Source: an uncultured Chromatiaceae bacterium (GTDB lineage: Bacteria > Pseudomonadota > Gammaproteobacteria > Enterobacterales > Alteromonadaceae). From it: a stretch of 5,108 nt of DNA. Shown here in pieces: positions 1 through 5,108 of this stretch. The DNA lies in NCBI GenBank assembly GCA_946481195.1, contig CAMLNG010000303.1:1-5108 (forward strand), given 5' to 3'. Position numbers and translations under genes: made by a program. Each line of letters opens with the position of its first letter. Within the stretch, counting starts at the first letter, position 1. A model generated the notes under the pieces. It was not told the DNA's origin. It ran no database searches and saw only the letters and a list, made by a program, of their open reading frames with translations.

Positions 1-26
1 AGGCACCCGCAGGTGCCTTTTGTTTT
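1..26. terminator. Hairpin terminator downstream of gyrA, possibly bidirectional
   Basis: A perfect 7-bp stem (AGGCACC at 1-7 with GGTGCCT at 12-18) closes a 4-nt loop. On the plus strand it is followed by TTTTGTTTT (18-26), the form of an intrinsic terminator for a gene arriving from the left. On the minus strand it begins 7 nt past the gyrA TAA and is preceded by an A-rich tract, so it can also end gyrA if T residues follow outside the window. That T tract cannot be seen, so the minus-strand role is inferred. The left arm starts at base 1, so the stem may extend beyond the window. Confidence 0.7.
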
Positions 27-2661
27 ACTCTTCGGAGTCGTCTGCCTCATCGGCCTCGACTTCAACATCGACCCGGTTCTGAGCGTCCAGTTGCTGCACT
101 TCCGCTTCTGCGGCAGCCAGTTCCTCGGCGTCCTGAATTTCGTCGATGCGCTGCACGCCGACAACTTTTTCATTTTCCTGAGTCCGGATCAGAATCACGC
201 CAGCAGTGTTCCGGCCGACTTGTGACACTTCTTTCACCCGGGTGCGAACCAATGTGCCTTTGTTCGAAATCAGCATGATTTCATCCAGCGCGTTTACCTG
301 TACGGCACCGACCACCAGACCATTCCGTTCTGAAACTTTGATAGACACCACGCCCTGGGTTGCCCGGCTCTTCTCTGGGTACTGATCTAACGGGGTACGT
401 TTACCATAACCGTTTTCAGTGACCGTCAGAATGGCGCCGTCAGATTTCGGCACAATCAGTGACACCACAGAGCCGTTTTCACGCAGTTTGATCCCACGCA
501 CGCCTGTTGCGGTACGGCCCATGCCGCGCACTTGTTCTTCGTGGAAACGCACCACTTTACCGTCATCGGAGAACAGCATGATTTGGCTGTTGCCGTCAGT
601 GATATCCACGCCAATCAGCTGGTCGCCTTCGTTCAGATTGACGGCAATAATACCGTTTGAACGTGGACGCGAGTATTCGGTCAGTGCGGTTTTCTTCACG
701 GTGCCGTTCGCGGTTGCCATAAAGACAAATTTGCCTTCTTCGTATTCACGCACCGGCAGAATGGCGGTGATGCGCTCGTTTTCTTCCAACGGCAACAGGT
801 TGACGATAGGTTTACCACGCGCCTGACGCGATGCCAGTGGTAATTGGTAGACCTTCAGCCAATACAGGCGGCCACGGTCAGAGAAGCACAAAATAGTGTC
901 GTGGGTGGACGCCACCAGCAACTGGTCAACAAAGTCTTCGTCTTTGACTGTGGTTGCCGCTTTACCGCGGCCACCACGGCGCTGCGCTTCATAGTCAGTC
1001 AGCGCCTGATACTTGGCATAACCTAAATGCGACAGCGTCACGACAACGTCTTCTTCGGCGATCAGGTCTTCCATATTGATATCCAGTGCATTGTCCTGGA
1101 TTTCGGTGCGGCGGGCGTCGCCATACTGGGCCTTCGCGGCTTCCAGCTCTTCACAAATCACTTCCATCAGGCGGACTGAGCTGGCCAGGATGTGCAGTAA
1201 CTCAGCGATTAAATCGAGTAACTCTTTGTATTCGCCAAGGATTTTCTCATGTTCCAGACCGGTCAGTTTATGCAGACGTAAGTCCAGGATCGCTTGTGCC
1301 TGCTGCTCAGTCAGGTAGTAGTAGCCATCACGGATGCCAAAGTGTTCTTCCAGCCATTCCGGACGGGCGGCACTTTCACCGGCACGTTCCAGCATTTCCT
1401 GCACGTTACCGAGCTTCCAGCCACGGGAAACTAAGCCGGTTTTGGCATCTGACGGGCTGGACGAGTTTTTAATCAGCTCGATGATTTCGTCAATATTGGT
1501 CAGCGCAATCGCCAGACCTTCCAAGATATGGGCGCGGTCACGGGCTTTACGCAGGTCATACACTGTACGGCGTGTCACCACTTCGCGGCGGTGCAGCACA
1601 AAACACTCAAGAATTTCTTTGAGGCCCAGTAACTTCGGCTGGCCCTGGTCCAGTGCCACCATGTTAATACCAAACACAGTCTGCATCTGGGTATTGGCGT
1701 ACAGGTGATTGATCAGGACGTCGCTGGATTCACCGCGTTTGACTTCAATGACAATGCGCATGCCGTCTTTGTCAGACTCATCGCGCAGCGCACTGATACC
1801 TTCAATGCGTTTTTCTTTCACCAGCTCGGCGATTTTCTCAATCAGCCGCGCTTTATTGACCTGATAAGGGATCTCTGTGACAACAATAGACTCACGGCCG
1901 GTTTTGTCATCTGTTTCGATATGGGTTTTGGCGCGGATATAGACCTTGCCGCGGCCGGTGCGATAAGCCTCTTCAATACCACGCCGGCCGTTGATAATAG
2001 CGGCAGTCGGGAAATCCGGGCCTGGAATATGTTCCATCAGCTCAGGGATAGTGATGTCCGGATTGGCAATAATCGCAAGGCACGCATTGATGACTTCGGT
2101 AATGTTGTGCGGCGGAATGTTGGTCGCCATCCCCACCGCGATACCGCTGGAGCCGTTGATCAATAAATTCGGGATTTTAGTTGGTAACACCGCCGGGATT
2201 TGTTCAGTGCCGTCATAGTTCGGCACAAAATCCACAGTTTCTTTATCCAAATCAGCCAGCAGCTCCTGGGTGATTTTAGCCATCCGCACTTCGGTGTAAC
2301 GCATGGCGGCTGCGGAGTCACCGTCGACTGAACCGAAGTTGCCCTGGCCATCAACCAGCATATAACGCAGAGAAAACGGTTGAGCCATCCGGACTATAGT
2401 GTCATACACAGCGCTGTCGCCATGCGGGTGGTATTTACCGATCACGTCACCAACAACACGGGCGGACTTTTTATATGCTTTGTTCCAGTCGTTACCGAGT
2501 TCTTTCATTGCAAATAAAACACGGCGATGCACTGGTTTTAAACCGTCGCGCACATCCGGCAGCGCCCGGCCGACGATTACGCTCATCGCGTAATCCAGAT
2601 AAGAGTTCTTTAATTCTTCTTCAATATTGATGGGAACAATTTCTTTGGCCAGATTTGTCAT
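25..2661 (-). CDS. gyrA: DNA gyrase subunit A
   Basis: Encodes the breakage-reunion subunit of DNA gyrase (GyrA2GyrB2), the cytoplasmic type II topoisomerase that introduces negative supercoils using ATP. The product is 878 residues, against 875 in E. coli as I recall it. The N-terminal winged-helix/tower/coiled-coil part covers roughly residues 1-520. It holds the catalytic pair Arg121-Tyr122 (RYTE; Tyr codon at 2296-2298) and the quinolone-determining stretch [10 protein letters not shown], with Ser83 (AGC, 2413-2415) and Asp87 (GAC, 2401-2403), the usual susceptible residues. The C-terminal DNA-wrapping beta-pinwheel carries the GyrA box QRRGGRG at residues 560-566 (964-984). A tail of about 34 residues is strongly acidic (14 Asp/Glu, one basic). 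The start is the ATG giving [12 protein letters not shown], which aligns with E. coli MSDLAREITPVN. A GTG 22 codons upstream (2727) lies almost at the predicted transcription start and is unlikely. No intein or frameshift is visible. Divergent from ubiG. Confidence 0.98.
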   Translation of the reverse strand: MTNLAKEIVPINIEEELKNSYLDYAMSVIVGRALPDVRDGLKPVHRRVLFAMKELGNDWNKAYKKSARVVGDVIGKYHPHGDSAVYDTIVRMAQPFSLRYMLVDGQGNFGSVDGDSAAAMRYTEVRMAKITQELLADLDKETVDFVPNYDGTEQIPAVLPTKIPNLLINGSSGIAVGMATNIPPHNITEVINACLAIIANPDITIPELMEHIPGPDFPTAAIINGRRGIEEAYRTGRGKVYIRAKTHIETDDKTGRESIVVTEIPYQVNKARLIEKIAELVKEKRIEGISALRDESDKDGMRIVIEVKRGESSDVLINHLYANTQMQTVFGINMVALDQGQPKLLGLKEILECFVLHRREVVTRRTVYDLRKARDRAHILEGLAIALTNIDEIIELIKNSSSPSDAKTGLVSRGWKLGNVQEMLERAGESAARPEWLEEHFGIRDGYYYLTEQQAQAILDLRLHKLTGLEHEKILGEYKELLDLIAELLHILASSVRLMEVICEELEAAKAQYGDARRTEIQDNALDINMEDLIAEEDVVVTLSHLGYAKYQALTDYEAQRRGGRGKAATTVKDEDFVDQLLVASTHDTILCFSDRGRLYWLKVYQLPLASRQARGKPIVNLLPLEENERITAILPVREYEEGKFVFMATANGTVKKTALTEYSRPRSNGIIAVNLNEGDQLIGVDITDGNSQIMLFSDDGKVVRFHEEQVRGMGRTATGVRGIKLRENGSVVSLIVPKSDGAILTVTENGYGKRTPLDQYPEKSRATQGVVSIKVSERNGLVVGAVQVNALDEIMLISNKGTLVRTRVKEVSQVGRNTAGVILIRTQENEKVVGVQRIDEIQDAEELAAAEAEVQQLDAQNRVDVEVEADEADDSEE

Positions 2662-2674
2662 AAAAAGCGTTATA

Positions 2675-2680
2675 TCCCTT
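2675..2680 (-). promoter_or_regulatory. Ribosome binding site of gyrA
   Basis: On the minus strand AAGGGA lies 13 nt before the ATG at 2661. The spacing is long but it is the only purine-rich anti-Shine-Dalgarno match near the start. It supports MTNLAKEI as the N-terminus rather than the upstream GTG, which would put this site inside the coding region. Confidence 0.5.
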
Positions 2681-2736
2681 AAAATCAGTGGGTTGGCTTG
2701 CGTGTAGTTGTTGTCTCGGCAAACCACGAACCGGGG

Positions 2737-2765
2737 ATTCTAACACAATAGCGCCGTGATGCCAT
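2737..2765 (-). promoter_or_regulatory. Predicted sigma-70 promoter of gyrA
   Basis: On the minus strand a -35 element ATGGCA (2765-2760, 4 of 6 to TTGACA) and a -10 element TAGAAT (2742-2737, 5 of 6 to TATAAT) are separated by exactly 17 bp. Transcription would begin near 2730, leaving a leader of about 70 nt. The bases directly after the -10 are CCCCGG, a GC-rich discriminator. Such discriminators are known at promoters sensitive to supercoiling or the stringent response, which would suit gyrase autoregulation, but that link is inferred. An 8-bp palindrome ATGATCAT (2764-2771) containing a GATC site overlaps the -35 edge. Confidence 0.6.
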
Positions 2766-2807
2766 GATCATCTGTGGCAAGTTTTTCCGGCTGGTTTTGT
2801 CCGCGCA

Positions 2808-2835
2808 TTGCGTGTTCAGACTAAGCCTTTATAAT
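2808..2835 (+). promoter_or_regulatory. Predicted sigma-70 promoter of the ubiG-mupP operon
   Basis: A consensus -10 TATAAT (2830-2835) lies 16 bp after a weak -35 TTGCGT (2808-2813, TTG only). Transcription would start near 2842, giving a leader of about 20 nt before the ubiG ATG at 2863. The position of the -10 also rules out the in-frame upstream ATG at 2764 as the ubiG start. The -35 is 42 bp from the divergent gyrA -35, so the two promoters are back to back without overlap. Confidence 0.65.
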
Positions 2836-2862
2836 GGCCGCAAATTTCTCCCGGACAGCCTT

Positions 2863-3588
2863 ATGACTGAGTTCACTTCTCCCGCGCCTGCCAATGTCGA
2901 TCAGGCAGAAATTAACAAATTTAATGAGCTGGCCTCACGTTGGTGGGACCCGGCCGGTGAATTTAAACCTCTGCATCAGTTAAACCCGACCCGGCTGAGC
3001 TACATCAGCGATCAGGTGCAGGGTTTGTTTGGTAAGCAAGTAATAGATGTCGGCTGTGGCGGCGGTATTCTGGCCGAAAGCATGGCCAAAGCCGGTGCTA
3101 CAGTGACTGGTATCGACATGGCACCAGAATCACTGGCAGTGGCACAGTTACATGCACTTGAAGCTGGTGTCAGTGTCCGTTATCAGCAAAGTACTGCCGA
3201 ACAGTTTGCGCAAGCACACCCGGCACAATTTGAGCTGGTGACCTGTATGGAAATGCTCGAGCACGTGCCGGCACCCGCTTCTGTTGTCAAAGCCTGTGCT
3301 GATTTAGCCGCACCAGGCGCCACGCTGGTGTTCTCCACTTTGAACAAAACCGCCAAAAGTTACCTGTTTGCCATCCTCGGCGCCGAGCATTTATTAAAAC
3401 TGGTGCCCAAAGGCACACATGATTTTCAAAAATTTATCCGCCCTTCTGAACTGATGCGATTTATTGAAGCAGCCGGCCTGGAGTTAGTCGACTGTACCGG
3501 CCTGCACTATAACCCACTGAATCAAAGCTTCCGTATTGGTGATGGCGTCGACGTGAATTACTTCGTGGTGGCGCGCAAACCATGCTGA
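2863..3588 (+). CDS. ubiG: Ubiquinone biosynthesis O-methyltransferase UbiG
   Basis: SAM-dependent methyltransferase that performs both O-methylations of ubiquinone synthesis, on the polyprenyl-6-hydroxyphenol intermediate and on 3-demethylubiquinol, at the inner membrane face. The product is 241 residues, near the family's usual 240. Residues 18-48 carry the UbiG signature beginning [13 protein letters not shown]. The SAM-binding glycine loop VIDVGCGGG is at 60-68, the acidic residue ending strand two is Asp85 (VTGIDMAP), and the motif CMEMLEHV (128-135) contains Glu130, Glu133 and His134, which match the metal-binding triad described for E. coli UbiG. The start [14 protein letters not shown] is chosen because it fits the family N-terminus and sits just after a good promoter; the longer reading from 2764 would include the promoter. 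The Shine-Dalgarno is poor (GGACAG at 2853-2858). The TGA overlaps the next gene's ATG, so translation of the two is probably coupled. The gene lies divergent to gyrA, as in many gammaproteobacteria. Confidence 0.97.
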   Translation: MTEFTSPAPANVDQAEINKFNELASRWWDPAGEFKPLHQLNPTRLSYISDQVQGLFGKQVIDVGCGGGILAESMAKAGATVTGIDMAPESLAVAQLHALEAGVSVRYQQSTAEQFAQAHPAQFELVTCMEMLEHVPAPASVVKACADLAAPGATLVFSTLNKTAKSYLFAILGAEHLLKLVPKGTHDFQKFIRPSELMRFIEAAGLELVDCTGLHYNPLNQSFRIGDGVDVNYFVVARKPC

Positions 3589-4265
3589 TCTCTGTAAAAA
3601 CCGGTCAGATACTGCGCCAGCCAAAGGCAGTTTTATTTGATTTAGACGGCACTTTAGTCGACACGGCTGATGATTTAGGCGCAGCGCTGAATCATGTGCT
3701 GGTTAAATATGGGTTTGCTCCGGCTACCGCAGAACAATACCGGCCGGTTGCGTCACACGGCGCCAAAGGCTTATTGGAGCTTGGCTTTGGTGCGGCCCTT
3801 AAAGACCTGCCTTTTACACAACTACGCAATGAGTTGCTGGATTTCTATCAGCAGCATTTAACAGTGCACAGCAAGCTGTTCGGTGGCGCTGATGAATTTT
3901 TACCGCAGCTCGAAGAACGTAAAATCCCATGGGGCATTGTCACCAACAAGCCTTATAAACTTGCAGCGGCCATGCTCAGGCAAATGCACGGCATGGAACA
4001 ATGCCAAATTCTGCTGGGCGGTGACAGTCTGCATCAGCGTAAACCCAGTCCGGTGCCGCTTTGGGTTGCGGCGCATAAAATGGGGGTGGCTGCGGCAGAC
4101 TGCTGGTACATCGGCGATGCAGAGCGCGATATTGAAGCTGCCAACCGGGCCGGCATGACGTCAATCATCGCTGACTATGGTTTTATCGCCGCCACAGATA
4201 CCCCAGAGCTGTGGGGCGCGGATTGCCGGGTCGACCATTTACTGGCGCTAACCCCGACTTTGTAG
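3582..4265 (+). CDS. mupP: HAD-family phosphatase, MupP type (MurNAc-6-phosphate phosphatase; often annotated Gph)
   Basis: A 227-residue HAD-IA hydrolase with all four motifs: DLDGT with nucleophile Asp20 and acid/base Asp22, motif II Thr121 in VTNKP, motif III Lys154 in QRKPSP, and motif IV GDAERD (Gly178, Asp179, Asp183). A helical cap lies between motifs I and II. Such proteins are commonly called phosphoglycolate phosphatase. However, the cap-end sequence VHSKLF, the WGIVTNKP context, the ending YGF...WGADCRVDH and the place directly behind ubiG match what I remember of Pseudomonas MupP. MupP removes the phosphate from N-acetylmuramate 6-phosphate in the AnmK-MupP-AmgK-MurU peptidoglycan recycling route of the cytoplasm. 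The substrate is therefore inferred, and phosphoglycolate remains possible. ATG 3582 is the only ATG, GTG or TTG in frame between an upstream stop and the DLDGT motif. It overlaps the ubiG stop by 7 nt (ATGCTGA) and has only a weak Shine-Dalgarno (GTGGTGG, 3565-3571), pointing to translational coupling. Confidence 0.9.
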   Translation: MLISVKTGQILRQPKAVLFDLDGTLVDTADDLGAALNHVLVKYGFAPATAEQYRPVASHGAKGLLELGFGAALKDLPFTQLRNELLDFYQQHLTVHSKLFGGADEFLPQLEERKIPWGIVTNKPYKLAAAMLRQMHGMEQCQILLGGDSLHQRKPSPVPLWVAAHKMGVAAADCWYIGDAERDIEAANRAGMTSIIADYGFIAATDTPELWGADCRVDHLLALTPTL

Positions 4266-4282
4266 TTTGTCTTCTTTCTAAC

Positions 4283-4314
4283 AAAAACCGCCGCAGTGGC
4301 GGTTTTTTCTTTTT
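4283..4314 (+). terminator. Intrinsic terminator of the ubiG-mupP operon
   Basis: Starting 17 nt after the mupP TAG, ACCGCC (4287-4292) pairs with GGCGGT (4298-4303) around a 5-nt loop GCAGT. Four further A-T pairs (4283-4286 with 4304-4307) can extend the stem. A T-rich run TTTTTT C TTTTT (4303-4314) follows. This is a textbook Rho-independent terminator and separates the operon from nrdA transcription. Confidence 0.92.
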
Positions 4315-4316
4315 GG

Positions 4317-4352
4317 CAAAGGGCATCTTGCTAACCTGACATTTACCCTTTG
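4317..4352. repeat. 7-bp inverted repeat just after the operon terminator
   Basis: CAAAGGG (4317-4323) is the exact reverse complement of CCCTTTG (4346-4352), with 22 nt between. Neighbouring GCAAA (4316-4320) and TTTGC (4353-4357) offer an alternative pairing. No T tract follows, so it is not a second terminator. Its role is unknown, and a chance origin is possible at this length. Confidence 0.4.
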
Positions 4353-4360
4353 TTTGCAGT

Positions 4361-4410
4361 CATGCTCAGCTTTTCAGCAGACGTCTGGCCGCATGCTGTT
4401 TGCTTTTCAG
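4361..4410 (+). repeat. Imperfect direct repeat, two copies
   Basis: The unit CATGCT-(2 to 4 nt)-GCTTTTCAG occurs at 4361-4377 (the GCTTTTCAG part at 4369-4377) and at 4392-4410 (4402-4410). The two copies are 31-33 bp apart, about three helical turns. This could be a pair of protein-binding sites or a small local duplication. No known factor is recognised. Confidence 0.4.
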
Positions 4411-4461
4411 ACAGTACTTTTTACTTTTTAACCGATCAATTTAATTCAATTTTTTTCGCGT

Positions 4462-4500
4462 GGATCGCTTGCTTCCTGCGATCCGTTCAACGGCTCGCAG
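4462..4500. repeat. Two overlapping, mutually exclusive palindromes
   Basis: Hairpin A pairs GGATCGC (4462-4468) with GCGATCC (4478-4484) across a 9-nt loop. Hairpin B is a near-perfect 25-bp palindrome centred on 4488: CTGCGA (4476-4481) pairs with TCGCAG (4495-4500) and CCGTT (4483-4487) pairs with AACGG (4489-4493), with one T/C mismatch (4482/4494). The strand 4478-4484 is shared, so A and B cannot form together. Neither is followed by a T tract on its strand, so they are not simple terminators. Protein operator or RNA switch are both possible. Confidence 0.6.
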
Positions 4501-4562
4501 CTGACAAGTTAGTGACTACTTACATAGCAGAAATCAAGCCTGTTTTTGCAAAATTTTTAGGG

Positions 4563-4591
4563 TTGCATTCGAATTTGATCCACCTTATCTT
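4563..4591 (+). promoter_or_regulatory. Candidate nrdA promoter
   Basis: TTGCAT (4563-4568) and TATCTT (4586-4591) are 17 bp apart, each a modest match (3 of 6 and 4 of 6). The -10 would lie inside the first NrdR box, a natural arrangement for repression, and the start near 4598 would give a leader of about 140 nt. Other weak -10 candidates are TATGCT (4601-4606) and TATATC (4615-4620). The choice among them is uncertain. Confidence 0.35.
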
Positions 4592-4626
4592 GTGATTCGT
4601 TATGCTTTTAGCCCTATATCTAGTGC
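4580..4626 (+). promoter_or_regulatory. Pair of NrdR boxes controlling nrdA
   Basis: NrdR is the ATP-cone zinc repressor of bacterial ribonucleotide reductase genes. It binds two 16-bp boxes (consensus acaCwAtATaTwGtgt) about 31-32 bp apart. Here box 1 at 4580-4595 matches at 11 of 16 positions by my count and box 2 at 4611-4626 at 12 of 16. They share the core TATCTwGTG and begin exactly 31 bp apart, three helical turns. Their place 114 bp before the nrdA ATG, at the likely promoter, fits the known arrangement. The gene for NrdR is not in the window. Confidence 0.75.
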
Positions 4627-4720
4627 TTCCGGTTTCTTTGCCACTGACGGCGCCGGACAGCCCTTCTCTTGCGGGCAGGCAGCCTGACAGCAGTCAGCGA
4701 CAACCCTAAAAATTACAACT

Positions 4721-4729
4721 AAGACGGAA
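4721..4729 (+). promoter_or_regulatory. Ribosome binding site of nrdA
   Basis: AAGACGGAA is a purine-rich stretch with GGA (4726-4728) 11 nt before the ATG. It is a moderate Shine-Dalgarno match, but it supports the ATG at 4740, which gives the family-typical N-terminus MNQPLYVTKRDG. Confidence 0.5.
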
Positions 4730-4739
4730 CTCTTTCGCA

Positions 4740-5108
4740 ATGAATCAGCCATTATACGTAACCAAAAGAGACGGTACCCGCGAACCACTGGACCTGGATA
4801 AAATTCACCGCGTCATTGACTGGGCGGCAGAAGGTCTGCAGAACGTGTCAGTCTCCCAGGTTGAACTGAAATCCCATATTCAGTTTTACGATGGCATCAA
4901 AACTGCGGATATCCACGAAACTATTATCAAAGCTGCAGCGGATCTGATCTCAAAAGAAACGCCGGACTACCAGTACATGGCTGCCCGTCTCGCAGTGTTC
5001 CATCTGCGCAAAAAAGCCTACGGTCAGTTTGAACCGCCAAAACTGTATGACCACGTGGTGCAAATGGTGGAAAGCAAACGCTATGACTCCCACATTCTGG
5101 CCGATTAC
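4740..5108 (+). CDS. nrdA: Ribonucleoside-diphosphate reductase class Ia, alpha subunit (5' part)
   Basis: The first 123 codons of the large catalytic subunit of aerobic class Ia ribonucleotide reductase, which reduces ribonucleoside diphosphates to deoxyribonucleoside diphosphates with the radical subunit NrdB. The frame stays open to the window end; E. coli NrdA has 761 residues, so about five-sixths is missing here. What is visible is the N-terminal ATP-cone, the overall activity switch that senses ATP/dATP, at about residues 4-95. It keeps Val7, Lys9, Arg10, Glu15, Lys21, Thr55, His59, His88 and Lys91, positions I recall as nucleotide contacts in E. coli. Residue 18 is Asp rather than the E. 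coli Asn. The blocks SHIQFYDGIKT, ADLISKETPDYQY and FHLRKKAYGQFEPP are near-identical to E. coli. The active-site cysteines lie outside the window. It has its own promoter region with NrdR boxes and is likely followed by nrdB. Confidence 0.97.
   Translation, partial: MNQPLYVTKRDGTREPLDLDKIHRVIDWAAEGLQNVSVSQVELKSHIQFYDGIKTADIHETIIKAAADLISKETPDYQYMAARLAVFHLRKKAYGQFEPPKLYDHVVQMVESKRYDSHILADY

Larger units (their letters stand above)
4315..4739. other. 425-bp non-coding region upstream of nrdA
   Basis: No convincing gene is present. The stretch runs from the operon terminator to the nrdA start. In order it holds a 7-bp inverted repeat (4317-4352), an imperfect direct repeat (4361-4410), an A/T-rich segment (about 4411-4458) with a possible -10 TTTAAT (4440-4445), overlapping palindromes (4462-4500), the NrdR-type box pair (4580-4626) and a leader of about 110 nt with short stems. 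The one sizeable plus-strand reading frame (4350-4595) starts with TTG, has no ribosome site and ends inside the first NrdR box. I regard the region as regulatory. Confidence 0.75.

Noticed and set aside
419..2593. Several plus-strand reading frames of 60-153 codons inside gyrA
   Set aside because: All are antisense to a highly conserved gene and show no protein family features. The arginine- and serine-rich translations are typical of antisense frames in such a gene.
2662..2727. 22-residue N-terminal extension of GyrA from GTG 2727
   Set aside because: The extension does not resemble any GyrA N-terminus I know, it would start within a few bases of the predicted transcript start, and it would place the ribosome site inside the coding region.
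2764..2862. 33-residue N-terminal extension of UbiG from ATG 2764
   Set aside because: It spans the TATAAT promoter element and is not like UbiG, whereas [14 protein letters not shown] fits the family.
4576..4584. DnaA-box-like TGATCCACC near NrdR box 1
   Set aside because: It matches TTATCCACA at 7 of 9 positions. DnaA is known to act at nrdA in E. coli, but a single imperfect site overlapping the NrdR box is too weak to annotate.
4350..4595. 81-codon plus-strand reading frame upstream of nrdA
   Set aside because: It starts with TTG, has no ribosome site, has a Phe-rich composition typical of translated A/T-rich spacer, and runs through the palindromes into NrdR box 1.
4684..4697. Short hairpin CTGAC-AGCA-GTCAG in the nrdA leader
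   Set aside because: A 5-bp stem with a tetraloop and no T tract is expected by chance. An additional CTGAC at 4644-4648 only adds an alternative weak pairing.
4600..4788. 62-codon minus-strand reading frame
   Set aside because: It runs antisense to the nrdA start and across the leader and NrdR box 2. The protein has no recognisable feature and the frame is readily explained as a shadow.
1..5108. Mobile elements, CRISPR arrays, tRNA or rRNA genes, inteins
   Set aside because: No transposase, regularly spaced repeat array, cloverleaf or rRNA-like segment was seen, and GyrA is uninterrupted at normal family length.

Overview
The window is an ordinary chromosomal housekeeping stretch from a gammaproteobacterium. 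The nearly complete gene set is gyrA (minus strand), then divergently ubiG and a HAD-family phosphatase gene of the MupP/Gph type (plus strand), then the first 123 codons of nrdA (plus strand, cut by the window end). The proteins closely match those I remember from E. coli, but the order ubiG–HAD phosphatase–nrdA, with the phosphatase overlapping ubiG, resembles Pseudomonas/Alteromonadales-type genomes more than enterics. A Shewanella/Rheinheimera/Alishewanella-like organism is my best guess. It is an inference, not a proven assignment.

Layout. Bases 1-26 hold a hairpin flanked by A/T tracts just after the gyrA stop. gyrA (25-2661, minus) encodes a full-length 878-residue DNA gyrase A subunit with quinolone-sensitive residues at positions 83 and 87. 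A 201-bp divergent intergenic region (2662-2862) carries a credible gyrA promoter on the minus strand and a consensus TATAAT promoter for ubiG on the plus strand. ubiG (2863-3588) and the phosphatase gene (3582-4265) overlap by 7 nt and form a two-gene operon closed by a strong intrinsic terminator at 4283-4314. A 425-bp non-coding stretch (4315-4739) follows. It holds several inverted repeats, including two overlapping, mutually exclusive hairpins at 4462-4500, and then a pair of NrdR-box-like sites exactly 31 bp apart (4580-4626) ahead of nrdA (4740 onward).

Functionally the genes are independent housekeeping units: DNA supercoiling (gyrA), ubiquinone methylation (ubiG), probable peptidoglycan-sugar recycling (mupP-like) and deoxyribonucleotide synthesis (nrdA). 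I found no mobile element, CRISPR array, tRNA, rRNA, toxin or defence gene, and nothing that looks like an undescribed multi-gene system. The parts most worth a second look are the unusually structured nrdA upstream region and the likely misnaming of the phosphatase as phosphoglycolate phosphatase.
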